DNA of 64,000 nt. Origin: Lichtheimia corymbifera B2541. Lineage: Eukaryota > Mucoromycota > Mucoromycetes > Mucorales > Lichtheimiaceae. The stretch spans positions 163,337 through 227,336 of the forward strand of contig JNEU01001021.1 of the NCBI GenBank assembly GCA_000697475.1, in the 5' to 3' direction. Positions 1-12,103 of the stretch are shown here, one piece after another. Position 1 is the first letter of the stretch. The number at the start of each line of letters is the position of its first letter. The notes below the pieces were generated by a model. The model made no database searches. It worked only from the letters and a program-made list of their open reading frames with translations, and had not been told where the DNA came from. The position numbers and the translations under genes were made by a program.

Positions 1-22
1 GGGACTGTCCCATTGCGTCGAG

Positions 23-2914
23 ATGGACAACAAAGAGGTAGGTTTCACCCCACGCACCACGATGGAGCAACAAGTCCGAAACAGGCAAAAGCTAAATGGA
101 CAGATTCAGTTGGCAGTTCTCGCGGACACGCTTTTTCCCTCTTTCCTTTTCATTTTATTCATGCTACAATCCTTCATAAAATCGGTGGGGCTTGCTCCCT
201 TGGATGCCTATGTTGAACCACGCATATCTATCGGGAATGCCGTATACGATCGTGAATCATCCACTGGCAACTTTAAAGTGCACATGGATGCACAAGCAAG
301 AGCTCTCATTATCAAGAACAGCAAGGGTCGAGTAATATGGAAATGTAAGCGAGCCATGTTGCATCACATGTGGAGGATCTTGTTTCTCACGCTCCTGCAC
401 AGCTCTCCATAACATTCCTTTTCTTTTGTCAAGCATCGGCGATGATGAAATAACCACGGAGCCCTACAACGATGCTCTTTACAAGATTGTGGAACATGAC
501 GAGCACATCACCCGACTTCAAACCATTACCCGCATTGAAACCAGCAATAACCAAGTACGCATCTATGGTGGCCTTGGCACCAAGATATCTCCAGCCACGC
601 ACTTGGATTATGAGTTCATCCTCGAGGAATTATCACCAAATCAGCTCCATTTCACAGCACGCATTGTCAATCGAGATACACCCATGGCCAACTATCAGCG
701 ACTTTTGTTGGTCTTTGAGAGCCACAAGGATGAAGACTTTTATGGATTTGGTGAACAATATACGTATGGATCGCTCAAAGGACACAAAGTCCCCATTATG
801 ATCAGGTATGTGTGTGTATATATACAAATGCATGATGATGATATGGGTCATAATAACAAGAATACATCCTATTTTAAAGAGAACGGGGTCACGGTCGAGG
901 TGGGCCACAGGTATGTTTTGTGTAACAATGCAACGGTGGACATATGACTCAACCATGTCATGCATAGGCATCATCTTTCATCAATTCAGCAGTCAGCTTT
1001 GTCGAGGGCTACTTTGGCGGTGATGATGGCTACTGTAGCTCCACCCTGTCGGTTCCACAATATATCACATCGGATCGACGATGCCTGTTTCTGGAGACTT
1101 CTGAGTATACAAGCTTCAACCTTACTGATCCGGATCGTGTCACAGTGCGCATTGACGCCAGTGAAATGGCAGGTAATAATGTAACCATTTTTAAAACAGG
1201 GTGTCACATGAATACTTACAAGAAGAAAAAAAAAACAGGACGCATTGTGGATGGCGAATCGATGCTGGAGCTTATCACTGAATATACATCCTATTGTGGT
1301 CGTATGGCACGGTTGCCTGATTGGGTCAATGAAGGTGTGGTTGCCGGTATCTCTGGTGGCAAAGACAAGGTATATCAAATCGTGGAGCAACTTCAACACC
1401 ATGATACGCCATTGGCAGCTGTATGGATTCCGGATTGGTGTGGTCAACGTGTACAGTCTTTGACACCCAACGTGGCATTGAAGCGTTTATGGTGGAATTG
1501 GGAAGCCGACACGAATGCATATCCGGATTGGAACGGCTTTGTCAAAGAGCTTACCAACGACAAGAACGTGCGTGTGCTCAGTTACATCAACCCATTATTG
1601 ACAACCACCCAAAAACCGGGAACACAACGTGACCTCTATCAGGAAGCTGCCAACAAGCAGTACTTGGTGCGTGCACCCAATCAGCAACCTTACATTGTGC
1701 ATAGCGGGGGTTTGGAGGCAGGGTTGTTAGATCTTACCAATCCAGAAGCAAGAGAATGGTTCAAGAGTGTCCTCATAGACCAAGTATGGGATGCTGGTAT
1801 TTCAGGTAAATACTGCTACTGCCTAAGTACTTGATACAGGCACTGACACTATTTGTGTGTGATAGGAATGATGGTGGATAGTGGCGAAGAGCTTCCTTAT
1901 GATGCAAGAAAGATTATTCTCAAGGAAAACAAGCCTCCAAGCACATATCATAATCTCTATGCAGAAATGTGGGCCAAATTGAATCAAGAGGTTATGGAAG
2001 AGCAATCACTCCATGATGCCGTCTGCTTTTATCGAGCTGGTTATACGCGATCTCCACAATACATGTCGTTGGCGTGGACAGGCGATCATAATGTGTGCTG
2101 GGATCAAACCGATGGATTGAAAGGCGCTGTAGCTGCCATGCTTTCAGGTGGATTTTCTGGTTTTACGCTTACGCATTCGGATATTGGCGGTTACAATACC
2201 ATTGAAGGACAACTGAGAGGTGCTAGCATGACACGATCACGAGAGCTGCTTTATCGATGGATGGAATTGGCGGTATTTACGGCCATGTATCGGACTCATG
2301 AAGGTGCGTGAATGATGGAAAGAAAGAAAAAAAATGTCGTGTCGCCTATATTTAGCTCACACCTACCTCTCTCTTTGCAGGCATCCTTCCCGAAAGAAAT
2401 GCTCAGTTTTATGACAATGACGGTAAGTGCTTGCATGAAGAATTAAAAGACGTCCATTGACTCATTTCAAAAACCAGAAACCTACACGCACTTTGCACAC
2501 ATGGCCAAATTGTATGTTGCGCTAGCTCCTTATCGAAAAAAGCTTATGCAAGAAGCTCATGAGAAAGGTTGGCCGATGATGCGTCATCTTGTATTGTACT
2601 ACCCACACGATGCCACTGTCAGGCAACTTTGCTACACGCAGTTCCTGTTTGGACCCGATCTTTTGGTAGCACCCACCTTGTCGCCATCAGCGTCCTTTGT
2701 TAAGGTGTACTTTCCACAGGATTCTCGCGATGTCTCATGGCGTCATGTATGGTCTGGTAAATATTTTGAAGCGGATGGAAGCTACAAAACAGTAGACACA
2801 CCCCTTGGTCAGCCTGCCATGTTCATCAAAGAGCCACGTCAAGATAACGGGTTGCTAAACAACCTGGTGGATTTTGCAAACACCTATTGTGATTACGTAG
2901 CCAATGTAAAATAA
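23..2914 (+). CDS. GH31 alpha-glycosidase, YihQ/sulfoquinovosidase-like (5' end uncertain)
   Basis: About eight exons: 23-344, 403-805, 880-910, ~990-1172, 1239-1805, 1866-2303, 2381-2422, 2478-2914. The protein follows the bacterial YihQ branch of GH31, not ordinary fungal maltases. It has GEQYTYGSLKG near residue 200, IPDWCGQR, and RLWWNW, whose Arg and second Trp match the spacing of the sulfonate-binding Arg and Trp I recall in YihQ. MVDSGEELP carries the expected nucleophile Asp and HSDIGGY the expected acid/base Asp, followed by RTHEG. The likely reaction is hydrolysis of an alpha-glycoside, possibly a sulfoquinovoside; substrate choice is inference. The ATG at 23 is open but lies close to the window edge, so the true start may be upstream. 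A hydrophobic stretch near residues 37-55 could be a membrane anchor. The junction between exons 3 and 4 (911-989) does not close in frame with a simple GT-AG choice and needs RNA evidence. Confidence 0.85.
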
Positions 2915-3018
2915 AAAAGAAGCATCACTTTGTACATATATATGGTTGTGAGAATGCTGTACACGAAAAGGATTTATTTGCAATGGATAAAGAAATGGAC
3001 TGGTGGTGAGGGACTTTT

Positions 3019-3353
3019 TTACTTTTTGACGGATTTCTTCAATTCATCAATATCCTTCTTGAGGGATTCGGTTTCTTGCTTTTGATGTTCAAGAGCTTCA
3101 CGCAAAGCGCGGATCTTTTCCTCATCCTATGTGCATCACCCATGAATATATGTATTTACATGATGACGCGTAAACCCAACCTTATACTTACGTGTGAACG
3201 AGCCCATTGGTTTTCAACAGCCTTTTCCTTGTCACTGAAACCGCCACGGGAGCTGACAGTGGCACCTTCACTACCACCGTATCCACCACCATTGGAATAG
3301 AAGCGGCACATGGTGGCACGACGAGTAACAAGACGAGAAGAGACGCGAAGCAT
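3019..3353 (-). CDS. INH1: Mitochondrial ATPase inhibitor IF1 (IATP family)
   Basis: Two exons, 3192-3353 and 3019-3126, with a 65-nt GTAAGT...ATAG intron; 89 residues. Residues 1-20 are Arg-rich with no acids and look like a mitochondrial presequence. Then come a Gly-rich linker, the family signature around GFSDKEKAVENQWARSH, and a charged C-terminal helix (DEEKIRALREALEHQ onward) of the dimerising coiled-coil type. IF1 binds F1-ATPase in the matrix and blocks ATP hydrolysis when the proton gradient collapses. The length matches the family. The gene is convergent with the GH31 gene, with about 100 bp between stop codons. The start is the only ATG that gives a presequence. Confidence 0.92.
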
Positions 3354-5190
3354 GGTTATGTTTTGAAGAGAGAGAAAGTGTTTGGAAGAAGAAAGAAAAA
3401 GGTTAGGTGAAAGGTTTCAAATTTAGACAAAGAAACGAAACCTGCATGTCTCTTTTATAATCGCAGCATCCAATCACAGTGTCTGCATGCCCGTGGATGT
3501 CATCTGATCGCAAGCGGGAACGTGTTTATGGCCTGATTCACCCAACAAACAATCACACACACAAACACTTGTTTGCTATCTACCAACTCATAACACTTTT
3601 ATCCCTCACCAGTAATCATCCCAATAAAGTTGTCAGTAATAATAATAAAGTCGCACCATTATCGTCATGCGTATAATAGCAACAACGATAAGAGCAAGCA
3701 ATCCATCGGCTCTTGTTATCCGCGGCATGGTTTATTGTACTACCATCCACGCATGGCACCACGGATTATTTCGCCATTTGCGTGTGCAAATACAAAAGTT
3801 GATGGGAGAGCCCGCAAGCATCACAGCAGGTGATTTGTGGTAGCAGATGGATCCCATGTCCTGGTTTGTGCATTCGTATTCAATCACAAAGGCTCGGTTA
3901 GATATATCACTGGTGAAGGTGTTCAGCCAATCTATCAACCCACTACCACAGAAATATGTACCCACGCCCACCATACACATAAAGATGTTGTCGCCCATCA
4001 TTGTACTTCCATACATCATCTTTCCTTTCTTCCATCATATCACTCTTTGATTGCTGACACCTTCAACTCCCAAGGTAATGTGAGCACCATGGTAGATAGG
4101 CTTCTTTGTGAGTGATCCATACTAATACTTGCAATTCTTTAGCGTTTCATTATCATCCTACTTTTATTATCCTTGTTGTCATTGTTATATTTGGCTTTAT
4201 TATGATAAAATGTGATAACCTCGCTTGATGAATCACATACTAATATTCTTTTGATGTAGCTACTTCCCGATACATCTATACATACATCGTCTGAAAAAGA
4301 TGGAGTGAGTGGTACAGCCCACAATTGCCCGCGTGGGGGTTATATAACGATTTCTACCAATCACTATGTCAGCTTCTGCTGTTAGCAGCAATATGATGGA
4401 TGAACATTACAAGGAGGCTGATCATGGCGAAGATACGGCAATCCACTCATACACATCAACAGAGCATGAAGGTCTACAGTGGAATCCTGCCTTTGAAGGC
4501 ATGCTCTTTTGATGAGGGTACAACGCAAACCACTGATTGATGAAGTGGATGATTCCTGGCACCGTTGGTGTGACCAACGTGAAAAATGTGGACGATACTT
4601 GATATGTAGAATGACCCACGATGCATATCTTCAAGAATCCACAAATACACTACGCGATCCAGAGATACTCAAGCAGCCAAGGCTATTGCTCTGGTTGGAT
4701 CAATATTTTATAATTAAAAGCTGGCAAAGGTGCACCTTCTCAAAGCTATATGACAAGAAGGCTTTCACCTTTAAGGTCAATGATAATTCAAGCTCTATAG
4801 GCATTATAGTAGTAGGGATATTATAGCTGCTTTACTTTTGTTCCCACCCACCCCAACCGGATTTTGTATTCTCAAACGCAAAGCATTGTATACATCCACA
4901 TTTATAAATGTCGTTTTATTATTGTATGTACATATGTATTTTGGAGAGACGTTGAATGGTCCCAGAAGCCAATAGTAAGATAGATGAGATCTCTAGCTAT
5001 ACGGCATCATGCATGAGTAGTATCTTTAATCAAGAAGGTGTTCCTTAAGAATTACTGAGTAGCAGCATTACTGCATTGACGTGCAAAGAACGCGTCGGGA
5101 TGCCGCGGGATGACGAAAAGAGACGTGCCTCCTCCTCCTCCTCTCCCTATTTTGTTCTCTCTCTCCTTTCCTCTTTCTCTCGCATAAACC
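3354..5190. other. Intergenic; possible small or broken ORF
   Basis: No recognisable gene. A TATATAA at 4341 precedes an ATG at 4366 that opens a 48-residue frame ending at 4512. A second open frame in another phase continues from about 4509 to 4826, containing Trp/Cys-rich sequence near 4550-4610. The two could be parts of a decayed gene, but no family is recognised. The last 90 bases (5105-5190) are a CCT/CT-rich promoter tract of the downstream histone chaperone gene. Confidence 0.3.
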
Positions 5191-6485
5191 ATGGCCGACA
5201 GCAGTGATCAGCAACAAAAGATCAACACTCTCTTGGAAGAAGGCAATCGATCCTTGTCCCTTAACGATTACGAGACCAGTGTGGAAAAGCTCGGCGAGGC
5301 TTGCCAGTTACTGTAAGACTTGGTTCTCGGATCACCATTGTGATCTGTTCCTGGAGCATACGCTGATACAGGCAAATGTTCTTTCGATAGTGACTCCATC
5401 CACGGTGAATTGGCTCCTGAGAGTGGTGATGCCTACTTTGCATATGGCCGTGCTCTCTTGCAACACGCTATTCAACAAAACACAGTATTGGGTGACTCCA
5501 AGCGTCAGGATGAAGCTGCAGCGGCTTCCACAGCATCATCAGAAGCAAAACCAAGTAGGTTGGATAAGGACAATGGTAGTATCTTAGTGCTCAAACTATA
5601 TTAATAGAGACTACATCCAACTCCAAGTTCCATTTTGAAGATGATGATCAAGAAGAGGAGGATCAAGAACAAGACGAGCAGCAACAACAAGGCGATGAGG
5701 AGGATGATGAAGATGATTTCCAAACTGCATGGGAGATTCTTGATTTGTCACGTGTGATTCTTGAAAAGAACGATGACAAGGAGACGCGATTAAAGTTGGC
5801 GGATGTGCATTTATGCCTGGGTGATGTGTCAGTGGAAACAGGTAAATATCAGTACGCATCATGTAGGAAAGAGAGATATATATTAACATGTCATGATAGA
5901 AAAATTCGATCAAGCATTACCTGATTATCGGAAAGCTTTGGAGATCAAAAAGGAGTTATTGGATCAAGGTGATCGTCAGTTGGCTGAGGCACATTACAAG
6001 TTGGCCTTAGCGCTTGAATTTTCGACAAATGAAGGAGATCAAGCTGGTGAAGAGATCAAGAATGCAATCCAAGTGCTCAAGAAGCGAATTGAGAGTATAC
6101 AGTCTGACACTACCAAGGATGAGGAGGATGATGTCAAAGGAAAAGGAAAGGCTACTTCGACCCCTGCTGCTGCTGATGACAACAAGGAAGTCAAGGAAAT
6201 CAAGCAGTTGATTGTTGATATGGAGGAAAAGGTAAACCAATTAGGGAAAGAGCTAGATGCCGGCAGGATAAAATGCTTATTTATATTTTTAAGGCTGAGG
6301 AACTGACAAGTCGCCAAGAGAAACAAAAAGAAGCAGAGGCATTACTCAAGAGCTTCCTGGGTGCTGGTGGACAATCTGCAGTTACAGCTCTCAACACAGC
6401 CACTGTCAATGACCTTTCATCCATGATCAAGCGCAAATCAACCAATAACCCTGAGGGAAACAGCAACAAGAAGCAAAAGCAATAA
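5191..6485 (+). CDS. NASP/Sim3/Hif1-family histone chaperone (SHNi-TPR)
   Basis: Five exons: 5191-5312, 5391-5554, 5608-5841, 5900-6231, 6294-6485; 347 residues. The order is an N-terminal TPR helix pair (LLEEGNRSLSLNDYETSVEK), a second TPR interrupted by a long Glu/Asp/Gln-rich acidic insert near residues 100-130, then the SHNi-TPR module (FDQALPDYRKALEIKKELL and AEAHYKLALALEFS). After it come a coiled coil (KQLIVDMEEK) and a Lys-rich C-terminus ending KKQKQ, a likely nuclear signal. NASP-family proteins bind histone H3 and H3-H4 and escort them to chromatin, including CENP-A in fission yeast (Sim3). The acidic insert inside TPR2 is the family hallmark. The ATG at 5191 follows a CT-rich tract and has ACC immediately before it. 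Confidence 0.9.
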
Positions 6486-7424
6486 GGTCGATGATTTGGA
6501 TGGATCGAGATATGCATGATATGCGGGCCATAGAAGCATCCTATTCACTTGTTTTGCTGACAATAAATGTTTGGTTTACCTTGAGAAGAATAATTGCTAT
6601 TTGAAAGTGCGCATTGTGATATGATCATTGAATAAAGGATACTATTGCTATCATCAAAATGACATGCTAACATGATTCCTTCACTCCTAAATTTCATTTT
6701 GAACCATGATTGTATTGGAAATGAAAGCGGCCATATCGCTGTACTTTTTACCTACAATGAGTTCACTCTTTGTCCTTTGGTTCTTTGTTTTGCCATAATC
6801 TTCTCAATGCATTATGTACACAGCCGGCGTTACAACTAGATCTCTATCGACCATCATGACTGTTCTATGATAACGTCATTTTTAATGCATTGGTAGATAA
6901 ACCAAGATAACGCTCTCCAAGTTGTCGCCTTTCCATCACAATGACAAGAAAAAACAAGGTTTATTCATAACAAGACTAGGCCGGCTATGTCGATAATTGA
7001 AATATGAGCAAACTGTAATAAGGAAAAACGGGACAAGCTGTCATTCTATAGGAGGTGCAAGCATACGTATTATTGATGGGATGTCTAAAAGTGTGTATGC
7101 TGGACATACAAGATGGAAGAGTGACTTGAACAAGATAATGGTTCTCAGGTGCCGAGTATCTTGTGTATCAAAGTGACGCCATACGGATAATGAGCAGGAA
7201 TAATCAAATGGCGAGAATCCTGCATGAGAGAAAGAGAGAGTTTCGCCACGTATAGTACCATTCACGATAATCTTGAGAAAGGATCGAAGGCGTCCATTCA
7301 TGTGACGATGATATTAAGAACACCACCCGAAGATCAAAGCGCCCATCTTTGCACCTTGATTCTTCTCCTTTATTTATTGCACCTCTTTTCCAAGGTTCAT
7401 TCTCTATCTTTCTTTTGCATATCT
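6486..7424. other. Intergenic region, no gene seen
   Basis: AT-rich spacer between the NASP and CNNM genes. Short open frames on both strands show no domain or splice pattern. The 3' part, from about 7330, is T/C-rich and leads to the ATG at 7425, as in other promoters here. Confidence 0.5.
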
Positions 7425-9437
7425 ATGAAAAACGCCTTCTCTTTCATTATCCTTCTGCTGTTGCAGGCATTGATTATTTCCATAACTCAAGCTGCTGATG
7501 GGGAGTCCTCCACTACCACTACCAATGTCCATGAAGAAGCATCATCATCCAGCCTTTCTACAGCTCAATTCTGGGGACAAATTATCGCCATCGTAGCACT
7601 AGTTGTATGTAGTGGCATAGTCGCAGGTATGATTAAATCATGGCCACGGCCCTTTAATGTCACATGGTGGAAACTCATGATGATCAATATACGCCTTCCT
7701 CCCTGCGTATGTAGGATTGACACTTGGTTTGGTAAGTGAATCTATCTAACTTTGTCCCCACTTTGGAATCATCCTCCTCTTCTTCTTTCTTCTCTTTATC
7801 ATGCAAGCTGCAAGAGGGAGAAAGGGAGGGTGGATTTGAACGTTATCACAATAACAGCGGTGACTCAAATGGATGCTCTATTACTCCTTGTCAATGGTAC
7901 TAGATGTCTCAAGATGTCACCAATCTCGCCATATTATCTGCAGCTGGTACGCCCAAACAACGGAAATATGCTGCACGCATCATGCCTATCCGCAAAAACG
8001 GCCATTTGCTCCTGACAGCCTTACTCCTCACCAACACCGTGTTGAATGAAACTTTACCTGTGCTTATTGATGGCCTTTTTGGACAAGGCAAGTCATCATT
8101 ATTATTATCCCCCAGCATCACGTCATGTTCTTTTTATCCCAATACCGCCGGCTATTATGATGTATAGGGTATTTGGCTATCATTCTATCGACCGTGCTCA
8201 TCGTTCTCTTTTCGGAAATTATACCTCAGGCCGTTTGTTCTCGTAATGGTCTCGCCATTGGTGCATTCTTTGCGATACCGGTTCGAGTATTGATAGGATT
8301 TTGGTATATCATTGCATGGCCCATTTCCAAAATATTGGACAAGTGCCTCGGGAAACATCACGGCTTTGTATATAATATCTCTGGTAAGAACACCATTCAC
8401 ACCTTATTTGCCCACGTAACATTCACAATGATGGTATATATGTATGGATTCAGAGCTTTGTGAGCTTATCGGTCTCCATAGCAACAGCAATTCAAATCAA
8501 TTGCATCCAGGGCCGCTTGATCAAAGCACCACGTCATTAATTCAATGCATTCTGAAAGTATCAGAAAAGACAGCAGGCGATTTACTCTATACACCACATC
8601 CAGCACACCACCATGAGTGTATGCTTTATGCGGATGATGCAATCGATAACGCCTTATTAGGCCGAGTGGTTGCTAGTGGCTACGCAGCTCTCCCTGTCTA
8701 TGATCGAATACTTGACCAGCAAGAAACAAAACAAGAGGCCGTGATTGGAACGATCACAGCTAGCAAAGTAAGAAAGAAAGAGAAGAAAGGAGGCCACATC
8801 TCTCTATCCTACAGCACTTTTAATACCTATTGCCAAAACAGCTGTTTTCGGTGCTTCATTATAATCCAGAAAAGAAAACCATCCGCGATTTGACATTGGA
8901 TCCTGTCATTGAGATACCAGCATCCACGAGGGTTCTAACACTTTTACAGCTACTGCAAGATGAGCCATGCAAGTATTATCGTTTAACCTGGCAATATGAT
9001 CTGAGTATTAACCTTGCCTTGTTATCCCTTTAGCACATATGGCACTTGTGACATCATGTACATCACGTAATATAAGCCCTCGAACAAGCCATGATAGCAA
9101 CGGGTCTCTTGAATCGCTATCCACAGCTAATCACAGCAGCAGCGATACAAGCAGCAGCAGCCGTATGCATAGGATAGCTTCATTAGGAATCGTACGACTG
9201 GAACATGTCATGGATCATTTGCTACAAACATCATCATCATCAGCAACGACCACTACCAGCACGGATAGTACATGCATCAAGATGATGGATGAAAAGACGG
9301 ATACAACACCAAAAAAGAGCGACGTTACTAGTCGTAGACTATCCTGGAATAACACCGAACAAGCGGATCAGGTCTCAAAAAGTACAATTACATGCAGTAG
9401 CAAAGCAAGTAGTGAAACAGTCATCTCCAAAGCATAA
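7425..9437 (+). CDS. MAM3: CNNM/Mam3-family membrane protein (DUF21 plus CBS pair)
   Basis: Seven exons: 7425-7626, 7715-7731 (17-nt microexon), 7904-8087, 8168-8383, 8454-8767, 8842-8968, 9034-9437; 487 residues. The order is a signal peptide (residues 1-23), a luminal Ser/Thr-rich stretch, a first membrane helix, the DUF21 core (GLTLGLMSQDVTNLAIL, then RKYAARIMPIRKNGHLLL and TNTVLNETLPVLID), two further helices, a degenerate CBS pair (ASGYAALPVYDR; DEPSHMALV) and SLGIVRLEHVMDHLL. Yeast Mam3 and animal CNNMs act in Mg2+/Mn2+ homeostasis at vacuolar or plasma membranes. Introns 8088-8167 and 8969-9033 begin GCAAGT (GC-AG class). Only those donors keep the frame and restore the conserved SHMALV motif. 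The Ser-rich cytosolic tail is unremarkable. Confidence 0.92.
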
Positions 9438-9635
9438 TTGTATGTGTATTAAGGAACCACCAATGCAGCCAATTTTTCTCTTTCACGAGTAAAAAAATAA
9501 TATCATATGCATCCATAGACCAGGGGTTTGTCATTGGAGGGGGCGTCTAGTTTTCCACGCCATGTTTCAATTTCTCAACCCATGATATCATGCTTTTGTC
9601 AGAAAGGACATGGGTTGGATGCATGCACATTGGGG

Positions 9636-9643
9636 TATATAAA
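9636..9643 (+). promoter_or_regulatory. TATA box of the small ORF at 9691
   Basis: TATATAAA lies 48 bases before the ATG at 9691, implying a short 5' leader. Confidence 0.6.
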
Positions 9644-9690
9644 CGTCGCACTTTAAGCGATCCATGCCTAGTAGCATTTGACTTTTTACC

Positions 9691-9969
9691 ATGAGCAACC
9701 GCAACAACAATCATCCCACCCATCACCACACTGCACGTTTGGGCACGGTAGCACACACCGAAGCTGCCCTTGGTACTGGCGTTGACTATGAACGACCCAA
9801 TGAAGGTGAAAACAAATGGTACGACAACGTCGATGACGTGTTCAAGGAAAGACACTCGCAGCCAAAGAGAGCACAACATGAATCCCGAGGACATCGCATC
9901 GATCGTGAGCTAGCCGAGGAGGATCGTGAAGAAGTCGCAGAGAAGGAGAGGGCTCGTCAAAATCGTTAA
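9691..9969 (+). CDS. Small hydrophilic protein, unknown function
   Basis: Single exon, 92 residues, strong TATA box upstream. The N-terminus is Asn/His-rich, the middle has GTGVDYERPNEGENKWYDNV, and the C-terminal third is a highly charged helix of Glu and Arg (ELAEEDREEVAEKERARQNR). There is no signal peptide, Cys or membrane segment. The composition resembles stress-induced disordered proteins, but I recognise no family. Its reality rests on the promoter spacing, a clean start context (ACC before ATG) and codon use like its neighbours. Confidence 0.6.
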   Translation: MSNRNNNHPTHHHTARLGTVAHTEAALGTGVDYERPNEGENKWYDNVDDVFKERHSQPKRAQHESRGHRIDRELAEEDREEVAEKERARQNR

Positions 9970-10246
9970 TTTTGTATATAGCATAGTTTTGAACCCCCAT
10001 TGAATATACGCATTAAAGCATCTGTATATGTATGACAAGATCTTAGATCGATCTCAAACCGAACGCATGGATGGGAGAAGGAGGGGGTGAATGTGAAAGG
10101 ATGTTGGTGCAGTAAAGGGATGACCATGGACATTATTAGGAGAGAAAGTGGTGGCAAGTGCCATATAACTAGTAGTGGTCTTTTTATCTCGAGACAGCTT
10201 TTCCAAGATCAAAATACCCTTGCAAACATCTATACTTTTCCATCAA

Positions 10247-12103
10247 ATGACAGAGGCGGACGACATTCATTCATTGAATTCTTCCACTGTTAATAATGAT
10301 GATTACCTTGGTGAGCAACGTCCTATATAAACAAAACTTGCTACTACATGCAATTTCTCAAGCACTCACACCAGGTATATATAAAAAGTGTTGACTCAAC
10401 AAGAGCAGACGACCACAGTGAAAGAAAGGAAGGAGAAACAGGTGCTAAAACCACCAGCCATACATGCATCCATTCGTTCAAAAAGTGACCAACAACAACA
10501 AGAAGAGGGCCGAGAAAATGTTGCCAAGGTATCTAATACATCCACATTGGCGAGTATTGTGTAAGTCCCATATTGTTTTTGTCTAAGGGGATAATTATCA
10601 ATAATAGACTGACTTTTGTTTCATGCAAAAGCTGTGTGGTTGCAGGTACCGGTGCACTCGGTATTCCTCATGCACTAAGCCGATCTGGGTGGATCGGTTT
10701 AGTTTTTCTCGGGTTGAGTGCCGTGATGGCTCAATTTTCTGGATGTCTTTTGATTCGTTGCTTGTATCATCGGCAGTATGTATTAAATCATGCATCCAAA
10801 GATCTCGGGGAGTGACTTATCGAGATTTACTGCTATAGGGGCCACAGACTTTCAGGTTTTCCAGAGATTGGCCATGTCACATTCGGTCTACCAGGACGCA
10901 TTGTGGGTATTGTATTCCCCATGTTGCTGCTGCTTTTTACCCCTATACTCTACATGATCTTGGCAGGCGACAATGTGTCACGTCTCTTGGCTTCTGCAGG
11001 TGTTTCAGTGAGCCGCAAAGCGTGTACCTGGATTGTATCTGCTGTTGTTGGCTTTCCCTTTGCATTGGTGCGAACCATGCGCGACGTATCTTTTATGAGG
11101 TAGACCAAAGCTTGAAACATGAACGTGATCAGCTGATATATAACAATGTAGCTTTTTTGCATCCATGGCAACGGTAGGCTTATTATTTGTGATTACGTCT
11201 GCATCTGTTTCTGTTATCCATGAACAACCCAATGTACATCATGACTGGGCTAATCCTGGAGGTATCCCAATTGCATTCAGCACGTTTAGTTTTTCATATT
11301 GTGGCAATGTCATTTATCCACACCTTGAATCATCCATGGCTGCACCATCCGATTGGCCCAAGGTCTTGTTGGTAGCCACATTTGCGGTCACCATCATGTA
11401 CATGACGGTGGGCTTTTTGGCTTATCTTGCCTATGGTTCGACTGTGCACAATCCAGTCTATGACAGCTTGCCACAAGGTATAGTATTAAGATACCTCTAC
11501 ATGATGGTCGATACAATAAATGTTAATGTCTCGGAAACCACAGGCGCTGCGCAAAATGTAGCTATGCTAGTAGCCACCCTGCATGTGTTACTGGCAGTCC
11601 CAATGTATCTTTATGTGCTTACAGTGGACATCGAGTCCTGGCTTGGTGTGAGCTATCTTCAAGAGCATCAACAACATGCAACCATGAAAAGACATAAAGA
11701 AGATCAAGATGACGCCAACACTATTGATGACCAAGAGGATCATGATGATTCTACTACTATCCAACAACACCGTTCATGGATGAAACGACAACGTCTATGG
11801 CTACAGCGTCATGCAAAAGCAACACGGATTGTGCTTCGAACAGTGGAGATTTGCTCGTGTGCAGTGGTTGCCATGCTCACTCCGTATTTTTCGGACTTTA
11901 TGAGCTTGATAGGCACCATTGCAGCCGAGTCGCTTACGTTTGTGTTGCCATGTATATTTTGGATCAAGCTTGCATGGCATGATAGAAACCCTTGGGAGCT
12001 GCTTGGATGTGCGCTTATAGCTGCTGTTGGTATATTTTGTGCGGTCTTTGGAACAGCCGATGCAGTCAAGCTCTTTTTAAATGACATTCAACAATCTTCG
12101 TGA
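10247..12103 (+). CDS. Vacuolar amino acid transporter, AVT type (AAAP/SLC32 family)
   Basis: Six exons: 10247-10310, 10404-10560, 10632-10775, 10839-11099, 11152-11477, 11544-12103; 503 residues. After a polar N-terminus comes the AAAP signature VVAGTGALGIPHALSRSGW. About ten to eleven membrane helices follow, including the conserved FSFSYCGNVIYPHLE and ATLHVLLAVPMYLYV. A His/Asp-rich cytosolic loop lies around residues 355-400. AVT proteins exchange neutral or basic amino acids for protons across the vacuole. The 66-nt segment 11478-11543 is open in frame but has a good donor (AAGGTATAG) and CAG acceptor. Removing it gives LPQGAAQNVAML, which aligns with the family, so I treat it as an intron. 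Exon 1 depends on a 93-nt first intron and is the least certain part. Confidence 0.88.

Noticed and set aside
5313..5390. Acceptor at CTGATACAG (5371) in the NASP gene
   Set aside because: It puts a TAG in frame five codons later. The acceptor TTCGATAG at 5390 keeps the TPR frame.
10370..10392. TATATAAAAA at 10377 as a promoter for the AVT gene
   Set aside because: It lies inside the inferred first intron. No in-frame ATG follows before the conserved region, so the start at 10247 is preferred, though not certain.
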